A stretch of 64,000 bases of DNA from Megamerina dolium (taxonomy: Eukaryota > Arthropoda > Insecta > Diptera > Megamerinidae). The stretch is from positions 25,202,334 through 25,266,333 of the forward strand of contig OY978526.1 in NCBI GenBank assembly GCA_963854835.1, in the 5' to 3' direction. Below are positions 1-58,440 of the stretch, piece after piece. The notes beneath the pieces are model-generated. The model made no database searches. It was not told the DNA's origin and saw nothing but the letters and a program-made list of their open reading frames with translations. The position numbers and the translations under genes are program-made. Every line of letters starts with the position of its first letter. The stretch's first letter is position 1.

Positions 1-46329
<46,329 letters not shown>

Positions 46330-46348
46330 TTTGAAAAGTCCTGCAAAT

Positions 46349-46374
46349 AGAGAGAGAGAGAGAGAGTGAGAGAA
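46349..46374. repeat. (GA)n run serving as pyrimidine tract
   Basis: AGAGAGAGAGAGAGAG on the plus strand reads as CT repeats on the coding strand, directly before the TTTGCAG acceptor of the exon that carries the start codon. Confidence 0.75.
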
Positions 46375-47329
46375 AATAAGTAAAATTTATATTTGCTTTA
46401 TTGTTGTTATTTTGTCAATTTTACATTTTCAAATATAATCATTTTTTGTAATTATGAACCACAATTGTGCCACCATATGTCCTACTTAAAGGCAGACTTG
46501 ATGGTATGAGTCTGTGGTATGATTTTAGTAAATAACGTTACCTTTTTTCCTGCAATTTTATATAATAGCATGGCACTAAAAATAAACAAGACTAATACGA
46601 ACACAATTGAACTCGATGGCAGCAGCAACGTAAATTTGCTAGTATACGTCATAATCAAACAATAGCATTATTTAAGCGAAAAATATGCCTGTATCAATTG
46701 AATTGAATTGAATTGCGATTTTTGTTGAACTTGTTGATGTTGACAGTCATCACCCTTATGCATTTTCACTCGTTGCACCTTTCCTCTTATTTTAAAATTT
46801 CGTCAATTTTTTTTTTTTTACAAATTTTTGTCCAATTTTATTACAAATATTGTTGTTGTTGCTGTTTATTCAATTTTCAAAAAAAAAAAAAAAATCACAT
46901 ATGAAATTTATTTTATTGTTTGCTGGAAATCACTTGTTTGTTTTATTTTGATTGTTCTTCATCTTCTTCTATGTACTACTTCGTCCTCTTCTGCTTTTGT
47001 TTTCTTTTGTTTGATGTTTTGGCAGATGTGCAATTTACACACAAAATTGATTTATATACACGATATGGTGAAGGCTTTGATGAAGGTACTTTTATCGTTT
47101 GAGTGGGTGGCTGCCGAACATATGTAGGCTGATCGATAAATACTGGTTTTGAAATCAGCTGGTAACATTAGCTACAAATATGCATACCTGTCATCGTTAT
47201 AGGTTATTTGCGAAACAATGCATGTCAACATTTTGATATAAATTTATTGTAAATGTTCGTTTTATATTTAGTTACCCACGATAGTGCCCAGATTTGAGTT
47301 GTAAATTTAGCATTGTTCGCTTATAAAAT
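46375..47329. other. Upstream (5' UTR intron) segment
   Basis: AT-rich with long T and A tracts (46807-46820, 46879-46894) and a GTTGTTGTTGCTG run. Probably intronic, because the exon at 46340 begins at an acceptor. No 5' UTR exon can be pointed to. Confidence 0.45.
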
Positions 47330-47660
47330 AATTTTAGTGGTGAGTGCGTTGTCCTTCTGAGCCTTAGGTAGTGTATTCACTCCCCGGCTGAAGCACAACT
47401 TTAATATCAAAAAGAGTTTTCTTTCGAATGGTGCCCACCTCTCGGTAAGTAAATGGTAATTCTTTCAGCAGTACCAATTTGCCATTTTTAAAAGAGCTCT
47501 GTGACAAAGCTCAGAAAAGTGTTGTCGAAAGAGTTCTGCTTTTCGGAATCGGCTAATATAAGCATATTCTCTCAAGTATTGTCCAAAAATTTAACACGCA
47601 CAACAGTACTGGAAGAGAAGCTCAGCCTCGAGAAGTGTCACATATTTATGTTTTTTATAG
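47330..47660 (+). mobile_element. tRNA-derived SINE copy S4, diverged, nearly full length
   Basis: Aligns from AGTGGTGAGTGCGTTGTCC in the head (A-box half decayed, B box decayed to GTATTCACTCCCC) through CTTTAATATCAAAAAGAG, TGCCCACCTCTCGGTAAG, GAGCTCTGTGACAAAGCTC and CGGAATCGGCTAATATAAG to GGAAGAGAAGCTCAGCC and a T-rich end. With S3 it forms the CTCRGCC-tail variant. Confidence 0.75.
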
Positions 47661-49566
47661 ATTTGAATTTGAAGTTGATATATTTGTTATACTAGTTTTT
47701 TTCACGTAGCTGCTAGATTTTTTCACGTAGCTGCTATAAACCACTTTATCGATGCAAAATAGCTTCGAAGCCACAATAGCTTCCAAGAGACCTCGGCAAA
47801 GCAAAAATAAGTAACGGCCTCTTATCGAAGCACAAATTCTTCCTTAGCTTTTAGTCGATAACAGGCGAAAGTTTAATTCACTTAGGATGGAATTGTGATT
47901 CTTATTTGCACCAAATTCAGAAGTCATCGACGATATAAATGGCTATTTTGAAGCGCTCGATATATCGTTTTACATCGAAGATCTAAACAATTAAATCAAT
48001 TAAATTTCGCGACAAGTTTATTGAGGAGAAAAAAAGTAATTATGTTGAAAAATATAAAATCGAAATTTGCCCAAAAAATATTTAGTTTATTTCCCTGCTC
48101 TTACGAAATTTTTTCAATCTCCCCTCGTAGGTATGAAATAAGATCAATAATAGAAAATAAGTGTGTATTACCTAAACGAATTTGAAGAATTGAAAATGGC
48201 ATCACAACATAAAGGAAATTATTTACTATATTTATTTCAAAGTGTATGTGGAAATACCTAATTATATAAATGAGTATCAACAGATGATGAAGTTATGATT
48301 GGTGTGAAAATATATGTTGATTTGTGTGACACTCATCAACACTCATATTCAATCATACATGTGTACATACGAAGTTAATATATTACCTATACATCCATAT
48401 ATAATATCTTACAGCAGCAGAATATCCTCGAACAGAAGAGCAAAGTTGTCAATTGAATTCTCTTGTTGATTGCTGCTGTTGCCATCATCGAATTAGACAA
48501 ATGTCAGTACATTATTTCATCAAATTATTTAATTGAGTTGTACAATGAGAATGCTGGCAAATGATAAGCGTAAGCATATTTGATTACAATTATGACGATT
48601 GGATACGTTACACCGATGGATTATATACGAAGAATATGAATTATGTATACATGTATACATACATGTATATATGTTTATGTTGATGTTGCATAGGTACTTA
48701 AGTACTTTGAGCTTTTATTAGCAAACATTTTATTGCTTTCTTATTTTATTTGATTTCTGATGGTACCATTTTTTTTAGGGTGTGGTATAATATTTGTTGC
48801 GTGTCGTCTATTTAATAAGGTCTCTAGAGATGCAACACGTGAGAGGATATACAATTTCATAAGGAATAAGAAAAAAAAAAGGAAAGAAGCAAGAACGAAG
48901 AAACAAACAAAATACAATATTTTGAGGGTGAATTTGGCACCATTATCGGCCGTAGCATCATCATTTGGCAAACGAGGGAATGAAAGTTTTTGCTTTCAGT
49001 TTAATGTTGTTTGTTTTTTTTTTTTTGTTTTTGTTGCAAGAATTTCCTTTTCTTTGAGTACAGTATTGTCCATATAATATTCGATTTTTTTTTTTTTTTT
49101 TTTGAGTGTGCCTTTGTTTCTATTTTTTGCTTATCGTATTATTATGCTCATATGTATGTACATAGAATATCGTACATACGTCCATGTGTCTGGCTACCGT
49201 ATTTCTATTCTCATTTTTCATATTACTTTGTATATGCTCCAATCGTATAAGATACACACGTAATTACTTTTTTATGATGCTCCAACTGCTGTTGCTATGC
49301 TCATGTATAATTGATGAGATATCAAATAAGTTTATGCTATATATTTATATTTATTTTAGATATTGATATGCGTTTGTATGAACATATCCTTTGTCTAGTT
49401 GTCTACGTTTGGATATTTTAAGGACATATTAGATATAATTTTCTTTTTCAATAGAGTGAAGAATTCGCAAAACAAGTAGATATGAAATTCACTAAAGTAT
49501 TTGTAGGTAGCGGATTTTATAGTACAGTAGCTAGGGGATAGGTCATCTCTGAATGAGGGCTGTGTT
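47661..49566. other. Upstream segment
   Basis: A 21-bp direct duplication with core TTCACGTAGCTGCTA lies at 47701-47737. 47745-47860 shares a block with 18655-18760 (opposite strand). Long T tracts lie at 49015-49026 and 49085-49103. Overlapping chance open frames here have no domain. Confidence 0.45.
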
Positions 49567-49980
49567 GCATTAATGTGGAATGAATTAATGTCAACAAATT
49601 TTTGCTATTATGAAGATTTTTTTATATGTCGAAAATGTTTTTATTTTGAATATTATTTCAATTATATGCAATAATATAGAAATTAAAATGTACTGGCTCC
49701 AAAGTGAAACTTCATATTTATACACAAATGCATGCCTTTCATAATAATGCCTTAAATTTTTTGTACGACAATAAATTCATTTTGTTTGCATTATTACAAC
49801 ATGAAACATATTTCGACATAATTGCAAATATTTTTCGATTTCGACTTTAATTAATGTATTTGCATGAGATTTCAAAATTCCCCAAATTTAAGGTTTAATG
49901 TTAAGCATTCATGTTGCAAAAGACACTAAACATTTTTCGGCATTATTGCAAAAATTGTTCGATATTAATTTATGGCTCTT
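49567..49980. mobile_element. Third TGTCGA-array relative, decayed
   Basis: Starts with GCATTAATG at 49567-49575 like the 25.9-kb element, carries TATGTCGAAAATG near 49625, ATTTCGACATAATTGCAAA near 49809 and TTTCGGCATTATTGCAAAA near 49935, and ends near TTCGATATTAATT (49959-49971). Confidence 0.45.
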
Positions 49981-50514
49981 TAATTTAGTATGCAGGTGCA
50001 TGAAGTACAGCTTTTTGTCTAGAAATACCCTGAGACAAACAGGACACCTATTGGAAATTAGTAAGATCAAGTAGATCTGCTTGAGTAGCCTTTTTCAATT
50101 AAAGACGAAAAAGAAGAACAAGCTGCTTTAATATATCCTAGGCCACATTTGGAGAAGTACAATCAATTGAACATAAAAAAATATTCAGAACATAATCAAT
50201 TGAAATTATTAAATTAAATTAATGAAAGGTTGAAAATATATTGTAGTATATGTATCTAAATTGAGCTGCTTTTCCAAAAATGGATGCTGTCCTTATCAGC
50301 GAAAATTGAAGGCTGGTTTATTTTATGATGTTCACCAAAATATGTCGTAAATTAGCGTAAATTATAATCAAAAATTGATTTTTAGAGTGGTTTCCAAAAC
50401 GCTTTAACTCACGACTGGCTTTCTATTGAGTCGAAATATTTTGGTAAACGTCATAATGAAAGGCAACTTTTATATATGATGCTTTTTTTGTATATAAGGT
50501 TATTGTGGCTACCC
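49981..50514. other. Upstream segment without recognised features
   Basis: AT-rich. TTTAGAGTGGTTTCC at 50381-50395 resembles the end of foldback element E, but no partner end was found. Confidence 0.35.
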
Positions 50515-50732
50515 TCTCTCTGAGAGGACACACTTAAGCCAGAAAGATCACAATGTTGATACCACCGAGCTTCTCTCTCAGTGTTATTGTGCGTGTTAAA
50601 TTTATACAGTATTAGAAGAGGCATAGTTATATTAACTGAATGGCAGAACCCTTGTGGCACTACTTTTTCTGAACTTTGTTACAGAGTTCATTAAGAAGCA
50701 TTGTTCGAAACCTTAATGTATGCGGTAGCAAT
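50515..50732 (-). mobile_element. tRNA-derived SINE copy S5, head missing
   Basis: On the minus strand it aligns with the 3' half of the family: AATGCTTCTTAATGAACTCTG, AAGTTCAGAAAAAGT, AAGGGTTCTGCC, CTTCTAATACTGT, TTTAACACGCACAA and GAGAGAAGCTCGGTGGTATC, ending TGTGATCTTTCTGGC. It is 5'-truncated, with the same tail variant as S1 and S2. Confidence 0.7.
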
Positions 50733-51007
50733 AAAGGTAGTAGCTGTAGAACTAATAGCTACCTATAAAGATAATTAACGCCCATTATTTAAGTAATTCG
50801 TGACAAAGTCGATGAAAAGAACAAGAGTAAGAGATGTAATTGCAATTACTAGTAGTTAGAAGAGAAAATATAAAGAAATTGAAAATCGCATCGGCATGTT
50901 AATATAATGCTCATAATAAGCATTAATGTTGTGGCAGTGGCAGTGATGAGAAGGAGACAATAGATTTATTTGCAAATGAAGAAAAGAAAAAAAAAAAATC
51001 TCCTTAC
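50733..51007. other. Short spacer between SINE and 1.26-kb element
   Basis: AT-rich and unremarkable; ends in an A tract at 50989-50998. Confidence 0.4.
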
Positions 51008-52290
51008 AGTCGGCTGGGGCCGACCAAACTATACCCTGCATATGTAGATTTATATATAAAAAGTTTACTCGAATATCCAACTTTTCTTTTATTTCCACTT
51101 TTCGAGAAACAATTTTTGCATATACTACTAATTTACACCCGAAATATGGTTGACTTTGACGAAGTAAAAGGATTTTAAGATAATTCCGAGGCTTAGTATG
51201 GGAGCTATATAAAAAGTGGGCGTGGCTTACCACTTTCTAGTAAATCCAATTAATTTTTCAATGTTAATCCACACCTTAAATTTGGTGTCCTACGTTGAAT
51301 AGTTTCTAAGTTATGGTGGTTAACATTTTTGTTTAATTTCCTCAACTTTGTATGGGAGCCCCAATAAGAAGGGGGCGTGGTACGCTGATTTTTCGCCAGA
51401 TTATTTCCGACTACGATATTAATTTAAGTGTCAATTATGGTTATTGTAGACATAAGATTGCCGAAGTTACAGCTGTTTCAATTTAAAATTTGTATGGGGG
51501 CTACGATAAACACTGGGCATGGTGCGCCCATTTTCTGTGAGCCTAGTTGCTCGTACAATACTAATCCATACCCTAAGTCTCGTTGTCCTAGGCTAAATGG
51601 TTTGTAAGCTATGGAGCTTAAAATTTTAGTTTAATTCACTCGACTTTGTATGGGAGACCCATGAAGGAGTGGGCGTGGCACATTGATTTTCTGTCATATT
51701 ATTTCTGACTGCCGTGTTAATCTAAGTGTCAATTATGGTTATTCTAGACAGAAGATTGTAGAAGTTACAGTAGTTTCAATTTAAAGAAGTACAGACACTT
51801 TATATGGGAGCTACGCTGGAAAGTAGGCGTGGCTCACCCACTTTTGGCGAGGTTATATAGTAGTATAATATAAGTCTACGTGCAAAATATTGTTGTCCCA
51901 AGTGGTATATTATGTGAGTTATAACAAGTTAAAGATTTTGAAAATTTCGAGGTTAGTCGCTTTGAATGCTTGGTGTGGGCGTGGTTATTGACCGATCATG
52001 CCCAATATCAATCCCCTCCGTACCCTTGGATCATAGATTACTTATGCCAAATTTCATCGAAATAGCTCAATATTTACTCAAGTTATCGTGCGAACCAGCC
52101 AGGTGACAGACAGACGGACGGACGGACGGACGGACGGACGGACGGACGGACGGACATCGTTAAATCGAAAATTTAATCGACGCTGATCACGAATATATAT
52201 CCATGTCTATATCTCCGGAGATTCCTTCAAGTGGACACAAACATCTGACCGAAATGAATATACCATGCATATTGCATTATGCAGGGTATA
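51008..52290. mobile_element. 1.26-kb nonautonomous element with GGGTATA ends
   Basis: TATACCCTGCAT at 51030-51041 and its exact complement ATGCAGGGTATA at 52279-52290 form 12-bp inverted ends. Just outside the left end lies a hairpin, GTCGGC-TGGG-GCCGAC (51010-51025). Inside, TATGGGAGC-type words followed by GTGGGCGTGGC recur at 51197, 51351, 51493, 51651 and 51803, a period of about 150 bp. The flank TTATTTCYGACT..GTCAATTATGGTTAT appears only at about 51405 and 51705, so the true unit is a dimer of about 300 bp. Near the right end an ACGG array is followed by CGATTTAATCGACG-like sequence. Elements with this GGGTATA / GACAGACGGACGG layout are common in higher flies. The hairpin near one end would fit a Helitron-related origin, but I cannot decide. 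No coding frame. Confidence 0.7.
52107..52154. repeat. (ACGG)n microsatellite inside the 1.26-kb element
   Basis: GACAGACAGACGG followed by about nine GACG units. It is part of the element and not an independent locus. Confidence 0.9.
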
Positions 52291-54106
52291 AAAATAATGA
52301 GTAATCATATAAATTTAACGAGCACAAAACAACAGCAACAACAAAAATGCGAAAGAAGAAAATGATCTGACATAACAACAAAAACAATAACAACATAAAC
52401 AATAACAAACCACAACAACAACAACTATAAGAAAAGAAACAATTGCAACAACAACAACAACAACCAAATTCAACAACTACAACACAGGTCAGCAATAAGA
52501 ATGCAATTTTAAATTGTACCGTTAATCGTTAAAAATGGTTGAACATAAAAATCACTAAATAACAACAACAAGAACAAGAATAAAACCAACAATAACGAGT
52601 ACAGCGGTAATAAAAATCCGCAGAAAATCACAAAAATTAACGCGTTCATCAAATCAGGTGCGTGTTGTGTGGTTTGGTATGCAATCAAAGAATCAAATGT
52701 GCTATTGGTAATGTTACTGTTTGTTTGTGTTGCACATGTTTATGCTGCTGCTACTGCTACTACTACTGCTACTACTGATGATAATGATGATGATGTGGTG
52801 ATGATTATGGAGGTGATGCTGACAATAATGATGATGATGATGATGATAATGATGGTGGTGATGATGGTGAAAATAGAGAAACAGTAGCAATAGACAGCGG
52901 CATTAAATGCAAATAATTGCATTTCTGAGGTTAGGTCAATGATGAATATGATCAGCACGAATGAGGGCGCAACTGGTAAATAAAGTTGATGCACTTTTAG
53001 TAAATCAATATCAACAGCAACATGAATAACGATAGCAATACTACTAAGAGGGGGAAAAAAATCAATAAAATTAAGGCACAAATAGAAGCAAATAATTGTT
53101 TAACATGCACGTACGAGTATAATTATAAATATGTATATTAAATATAAATATTTACACAAAGGCGGGTCAATTTTTTTTTACTCATAAGTCAAATAATGAA
53201 ACTACTGGTGATTCTAAGTAAATTTGCGCAAGAATCTTTGGGTCTGAAATGAATTTTGACAATTAAGCATTGCAATGTCAGAATTGATTTTGATCTTGGG
53301 TCTGATTTTTGTACTATACGATTTCTCAGTTTTTTTTTCAATAAAAATTTAAACCAATAATAATGAGCATATCTGTAAAAGTTGATACATTTGTGTGGAG
53401 TTAAGTTCTACACAATGAAAGCTGATAATAGAATTCGCAATTGCTGGAACACCAACGAACCAAATCGAATGCGTAACCGAATATTGTGCAGTGCTACAAC
53501 GATTATTATGCCTAGCACATAGCAAGTGCAATGCTAGTGCGCATGCGTTACTACATATCATATCAGTGTGATGTATTTAAAGCTAGTATGACTAGGCAGG
53601 AGTACATGTACATGTGCGTACATGGAATTTTAAGTACCCAACTACCTATTGTACCAATATGTTCATAGTGGAGTACTTTAAGGATATCATATCATATGAA
53701 TTATTATTGATCACATGCTATCAATAAATAATGACTAAAAAAATATTGATTGGTTGGAATGCATAACCAAGTTCAATTGAATGAATATTTAGTTGTGAAT
53801 GTTTTCAGACTAGAAAGCCATGATGAGGCTAGAAAGTGATTTTTTTTTATTTGCCTATGCATTTTTGAGTATTTGAAAAATCATAAACATTTAAACATTT
53901 TTTAAAATACATCATTGAAAATGATAAATGTATAGTAAAGTTTTCTGAGCGTAGTCAACATAAAAATTATAACAAGTTCTTAATGAAATATGAACAATCA
54001 TAATACACGTGAGTAAGAAGTTAACTATTCCGATCATGTTTTTGTCACTTTTGTCGTATATTTGAATGTGCATATACATGTTAAAATTTATAAATTAACG
54101 TATGTA
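52291..54106. other. Upstream segment with CAA and GAT repeats
   Basis: CAACAACAA runs at 52325-52345, 52405-52465 and 52560-52575; CTGCTACTACTG then GATGATGAT at 52744-52870. 53157-53172 (AAAGGCGGGTCAATTTT) resembles a foldback end without an identified partner. Open frames over the repeats are artefacts. Confidence 0.45.
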
Positions 54107-55124
54107 TTAGGGTGAGTCGATGAAAAAAGTTATATCACTTGTCACCATAAACATATTTTTATTTGGATCCCCCGAAAAATAGTTAAAATCGTATTTTTAT
54201 CATAACTTTTTTATTTCATGGTCGAATTGCAAATATTATATATGTATTATTCATAATTTCTCGATGAGCATAACATTTGTTTTTCAAATATCGTTCATCT
54301 CCGAGGTTCGATTCGGCTAATGGACTAAGTAACCCACGGTTGTATCCTCCAAACTTGAATTATTTCATTCGTACAATTAAAGCCCTTAAATACTTTAAAA
54401 CTTTTACGTTTATATAAGATATAAGTTAGAGTAGAAATTATATGGAAATAAATAGTAGCTCATGAAATAGTTTGATGTAGAGATACAGGATAAGTATATT
54501 GAGAGTAAATATTGAGCAGGAAAAATTAATGGATCTCGGTCATATATTTCGCGTTTCTTATCTTTTCTATCAATTTCTAAGAGAGTATCCTTAAGAGATG
54601 GAGATAAAGGATGAGAAAATATTGAGTAGTAAAAATGAATGGGGAGTCAGTCATACAGTGTCCACTCTAGAGGCCATTTCTCAACAGCTGTAAATTACTA
54701 TGCTTATTTTTAGGTGAAAAAAGAGAAATTACGCCAGGAATCGCCTTTAGAGCAGTTTATTATATGACAGACTCCCATTTTTATCTTGTCAGTATGTATA
54801 TTCTCCGAACATCGTTATCCCCTACTTCCACTCACCTGAAAACCGACATAAATGTAAATAGAAATCACCTCTAGAGCAGTGTAATGTATGATCGACCACC
54901 ATTAATTTTTCGCCCTCAATACGATATTTCTTCAAACTAACCCCTATCTCCACTCCTTAAGTTGCCTTTCCTACAAAAATTATGTTTTTATAATAGCCAC
55001 TAAGCCTAAAAAGTAGCCGGAACTAAATTCGCTATTTCTTTATGCTTCCTTTCAAAAATGCTTGAAATGATAAATATTTTATATTTTTGTTGACCTAAGC
55101 CATTTCAAAATTTCAACCGCCTTA
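54107..55124. mobile_element. Foldback-type element C (about 1.0 kb)
   Basis: The left part has plus units (GGTCATATATTTCGCGTTTC near 54538; GGAGTCAGTCATACAG, CACTCTAGAGGCCATTTCTC near 54644-54675). From about 54720 the same blocks return inverted: ATCGCCTTTAGAGCAG, TATGACAGACTCCCATTTTTA, TCACCTCTAGAGCAGTGTAA and GTATGATCGACCACCATTAA. The fold centre is near 54715. The right end on the other strand is TTAAGGCGGTTGAAATTTTG; the left limit is given by TTAGGGTGAGTCG but matches less well. Confidence 0.55.
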
Positions 55125-58030
55125 ATTTATTGTACCTACTCGTATATATATAAATACATTTCAGCAGAGCTGTCATCGTTTGTTAGTCAACCATCAACAA
55201 CAATGACAATTGTCAAGTGTGTAGTAAAGGATAAGGAGTAAGAGTAGAAATTACATCAATCCAACAACAACAACGACAATAATATCAATAGTAACATTGG
55301 AAATGCGATCATCTGCAATCACACAAAGGGACATACATACATTCAAGTATAAACAATTGGAATTCATATGTTACATATAGAACTACGGTATCTGAACTGA
55401 GCGAATAGGATCGAAATAAAGAAGAAAAATATGAAAAGAACTATGTCTGTAGAAGAGATAGAAGAAGAATAGTTCTCCAAAAAATGTAAATATTTGCACA
55501 GACATATTACTAGAAGCACAAAGGTGCATAGCAGCAAGCTAACCAGCATGGTGGCCTACACTGAAAAGTCACTCTAAGAAATTGAGAATATTATTAACAA
55601 CAGTAGGAACAGAAACTTTAGCAAATACATGTGTATGCACATACAAAACATGAAGACGAGCTAGTGCATGAATTAAAGAAAAAAAAAATTGCAAAAGGAA
55701 AAAAAAACAGAATTGTTATTATTTACTGATGGAAGCACTGTGCCAAGAATGGTTGGCCATTATTTGTTTGTGTTCAATGCTCGCGCGCGAACAAATATGT
55801 GTGCGCCCGTGCACATGCGCACGAAGTATAATGCCTACACTATACACTATTGTGGAAGTTGCTAACGCTAAAGCTGTTGCTAATGTTATTGTTGTTGTTG
55901 TTTCGCTCCTTTATCAGACGATGTCATGTTCTGTCTATGAGGATGTATGTGATCATTTTGTTCTTGTTATTGATGCAGCCTTGTAGGCATTTGTGGTTGC
56001 ATCAACAGCAGCACTCGTTTTTCCGCATATATTTGTACATACACACTATATGTGTGCGTGTAGATATTATTTTTAGAATTTATAGAATTCATACAATTTT
56101 GTTTTAGATTTTTATTGAGAAGGTGTATTTTCAATTAACTTGACTGGAGGGTGGGAAACTTTAATTGGAATGTTGGCAAATTTCTTTTAATAGAATTTCA
56201 ATGAGATTTTTTTCGACTTTTGATTATTACCAAAAACGATATTCTGCATTTGTGCTTATGTTTTTGCCGCATGATGTAGAAATTCAGAATATAATTTACT
56301 GCAATAGATGATATGCATATTGATGATGGTAATGAGTTCATTTAAATAGAACTCTTGGGGGATTTAATAGTGTCACACAACCTTCTGGCTTTACTCTATC
56401 AGTTTCTCTCTTTCATCACTGCATTTATTTATTAGCTCTATATAAATACTTTATCTTTCTTCCTCTTTCAGCTAGTTATCTACTTTTCATGACCGTTTTC
56501 ATAATACACGCATAACATCGTGCTAGCCACAATACCATCATTAGTAGCATTATTGCAATAATGCAGTAACAACAGTAAATAGCTGCTTTATTTGGTTTTA
56601 ACCTAATTATGAGCCAGATGAAAAAAAATATATATAATAAACACACACACTATAATTGTAAGAAATAATTATCCACTAGAAAAATAGCTAATAATGAAAT
56701 ACTTATACACACGCTGATATAAAAGAAGGTGAATTAGATTCTTATATGCATACAAGTTATAATAAAACAATCACCATCATTATCAAAGGTATATAGTTAA
56801 TTTCTTTGAATAATGCACACTTGCAATCTTATAAATACATTCTATGAACCACGAGTAGTAAATATATTGCGTGCAACATTTACTAAGTTGGTATGTTAAT
56901 GTTTTCTTATGTACATATTACATCCTGCGTTAATCACACTTTGCTTTGCAGCATCATCTTCATTTTCTTTCCTCTTATGTTTTTGCATCTATGTATGTAG
57001 CAGTGGTAAGCGTTTGTGCTGTATATGCGTGCATCTCACACATATCATTATTGTCAGCAAATTTAGTAAACAATGTTGTTATCGTTGATGTTGTTGTTAC
57101 TATATTGCTCATACTTTCTATATAGAATTTATGCTACACAGCAGACACATTAATATGCCTTTAATAGTTAGCTCGTTTTATTCAATCGCTTTTATCCATT
57201 CATTCATTCATTTATTACTAAATACAATCTATGCAATGGAATTGATTATTACTACTGTAACAACAACAACAACAACAACAATGACGACAGTCATAATAAA
57301 TGTCATTGTAAGTGCTATTCAAGTAGCTAGCTACATAATACATTGTAACATTTGTTGCATGTCATTTAATTTACTCAAACAAAATGTATGCAACATAAAA
57401 ATCACTTAATTATCTATGCGGCCCATTCAATAATATCCAAGTTGATCAAGAATATTTTAATTGTTGAGCATTATAAGCAATATAAATTAGAAAATGGCAG
57501 TCTTTGAAAATCGCACTCTATAATCGACAGTAGGAAAGAGAAAGCCGTGATTACACCACACTTATGAGTACCCATGGTGAAATAGTATGAGGTGAATATG
57601 ATGAATTTTATGTCTTTTGACAGAATGACATATAGATTGTATGTACATAAAAATTATATATGTTTATTGTAATAAGAACAACAACAACAATAAAACCAAC
57701 AAACACATGCGATTTGGAAGTAATGTTCAATATTTCTCTAGTTATACAACTAGTTTCATATTACTTCCTTATACATTAATACTGATATGCATACATGTAG
57801 TTAATTATATATATTGGATTGACACCTTCATTATTTACAGTTCATTTGTTCATACGTTCAGTTATTAAATATGACTTCTTCCATTTCTTCTTTTATCTAA
57901 CGATCTTGTAAACAAACGGTACAAAAGTTAATCATAGAAATTATTGTATGTTAAGCAACCAGAGCAACAAGAAGGTACAGACACTTGCAACGCATTTTTG
58001 TATATTGGATTCTATATACGATATGTACTC
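55125..58030. other. Upstream segment, mixed
   Basis: CAACAACAACGACAA at 55264-55278, GTTGTTGTTGTT at 55888-55900, CAACAACAACAACAACAACA at 57261-57280. A local GC-rich spot at 55780-55820 contains CTCGCGCGCG and GCGCCCGTGCACATGCGCAC. No gene is recognised; open frames here (60-92 codons) have no domain. Confidence 0.4.
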
Positions 58031-58031
58031 A

Positions 58032-58113
58032 TTCATATGTTTTTCCATACATTGGTGTATTAGGGGTACTTATTCATATGTTTTTACATACATTGGTGTA
58101 TAAGGAGTATACG
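58032..58113. repeat. Tandem duplication, 41-bp period
   Basis: Two adjacent copies beginning ATTCATATGTTTTTCCATAC and ATTCATATGTTTTTACATAC, with ATTGGTGTAT(T/A)AGG following in each. Confidence 0.8.
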
Positions 58114-58177
58114 AAGCGGTTCAATAAGTACATGACAAATTAAAGAAAAAGTACAACTTTCTTCTTTAGTATAGTGT

Positions 58178-58440
58178 TCTTTCAGCTCGTAAACAAGTTG
58201 CTGCGCTGGCTAGATCATGTTGACCGAATGGAAGTATATGCTCCAGCCAGGAAGATGTTATATTCGGAACCCGTAGGAAGGCGACGCAGAAGAGGAAGAT
58301 CCAAGTACTGGGGAATCTGTTAGCGCTTGGAATTTATAAATGCTGCCAGCTAGCTAGAACGGAGACGATTGGTGAAACATGCTAAATTCGACTTACATTC
58401 GCCGCTGTTGGAGACATTAAGTCAATTTGTCGCGGAGTTA
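58178..58440 (+). pseudogene. C-terminal fragment of a non-LTR retrotransposon protein
   Basis: The frame reads LLRWLDHVDRMEVYAP, then ARKMLYSEPVGRRRRRGRSK and YWGIC, to a stop at 58321-58323. The LRWxxHVxRMxxxRxPK..GxRxxGRPxxxW pattern marks the C-terminal end of endonuclease/reverse-transcriptase proteins of LINE elements. Past the stop the same frame gives LERRRLVKHAKF-like sequence, again as in LINE tails. Stops and the missing upstream part show it is dead and 5'-truncated. Confidence 0.65.

Noticed and set aside
48741..49077. Overlapping open frames of 76 and 105 codons on opposite strands
   Set aside because: No domain on either strand; composition follows A and T tracts.
52669..53081. 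Open frames with Met/Asp or Ile runs
   Set aside because: Products of the GAT/CTG trinucleotide repeats.
54830..54850. Ratchet-type splice site TTTTCAG|GTGAGT on the minus strand
   Set aside because: Lies inside a foldback repeat upstream of the start-codon exon; likely chance.
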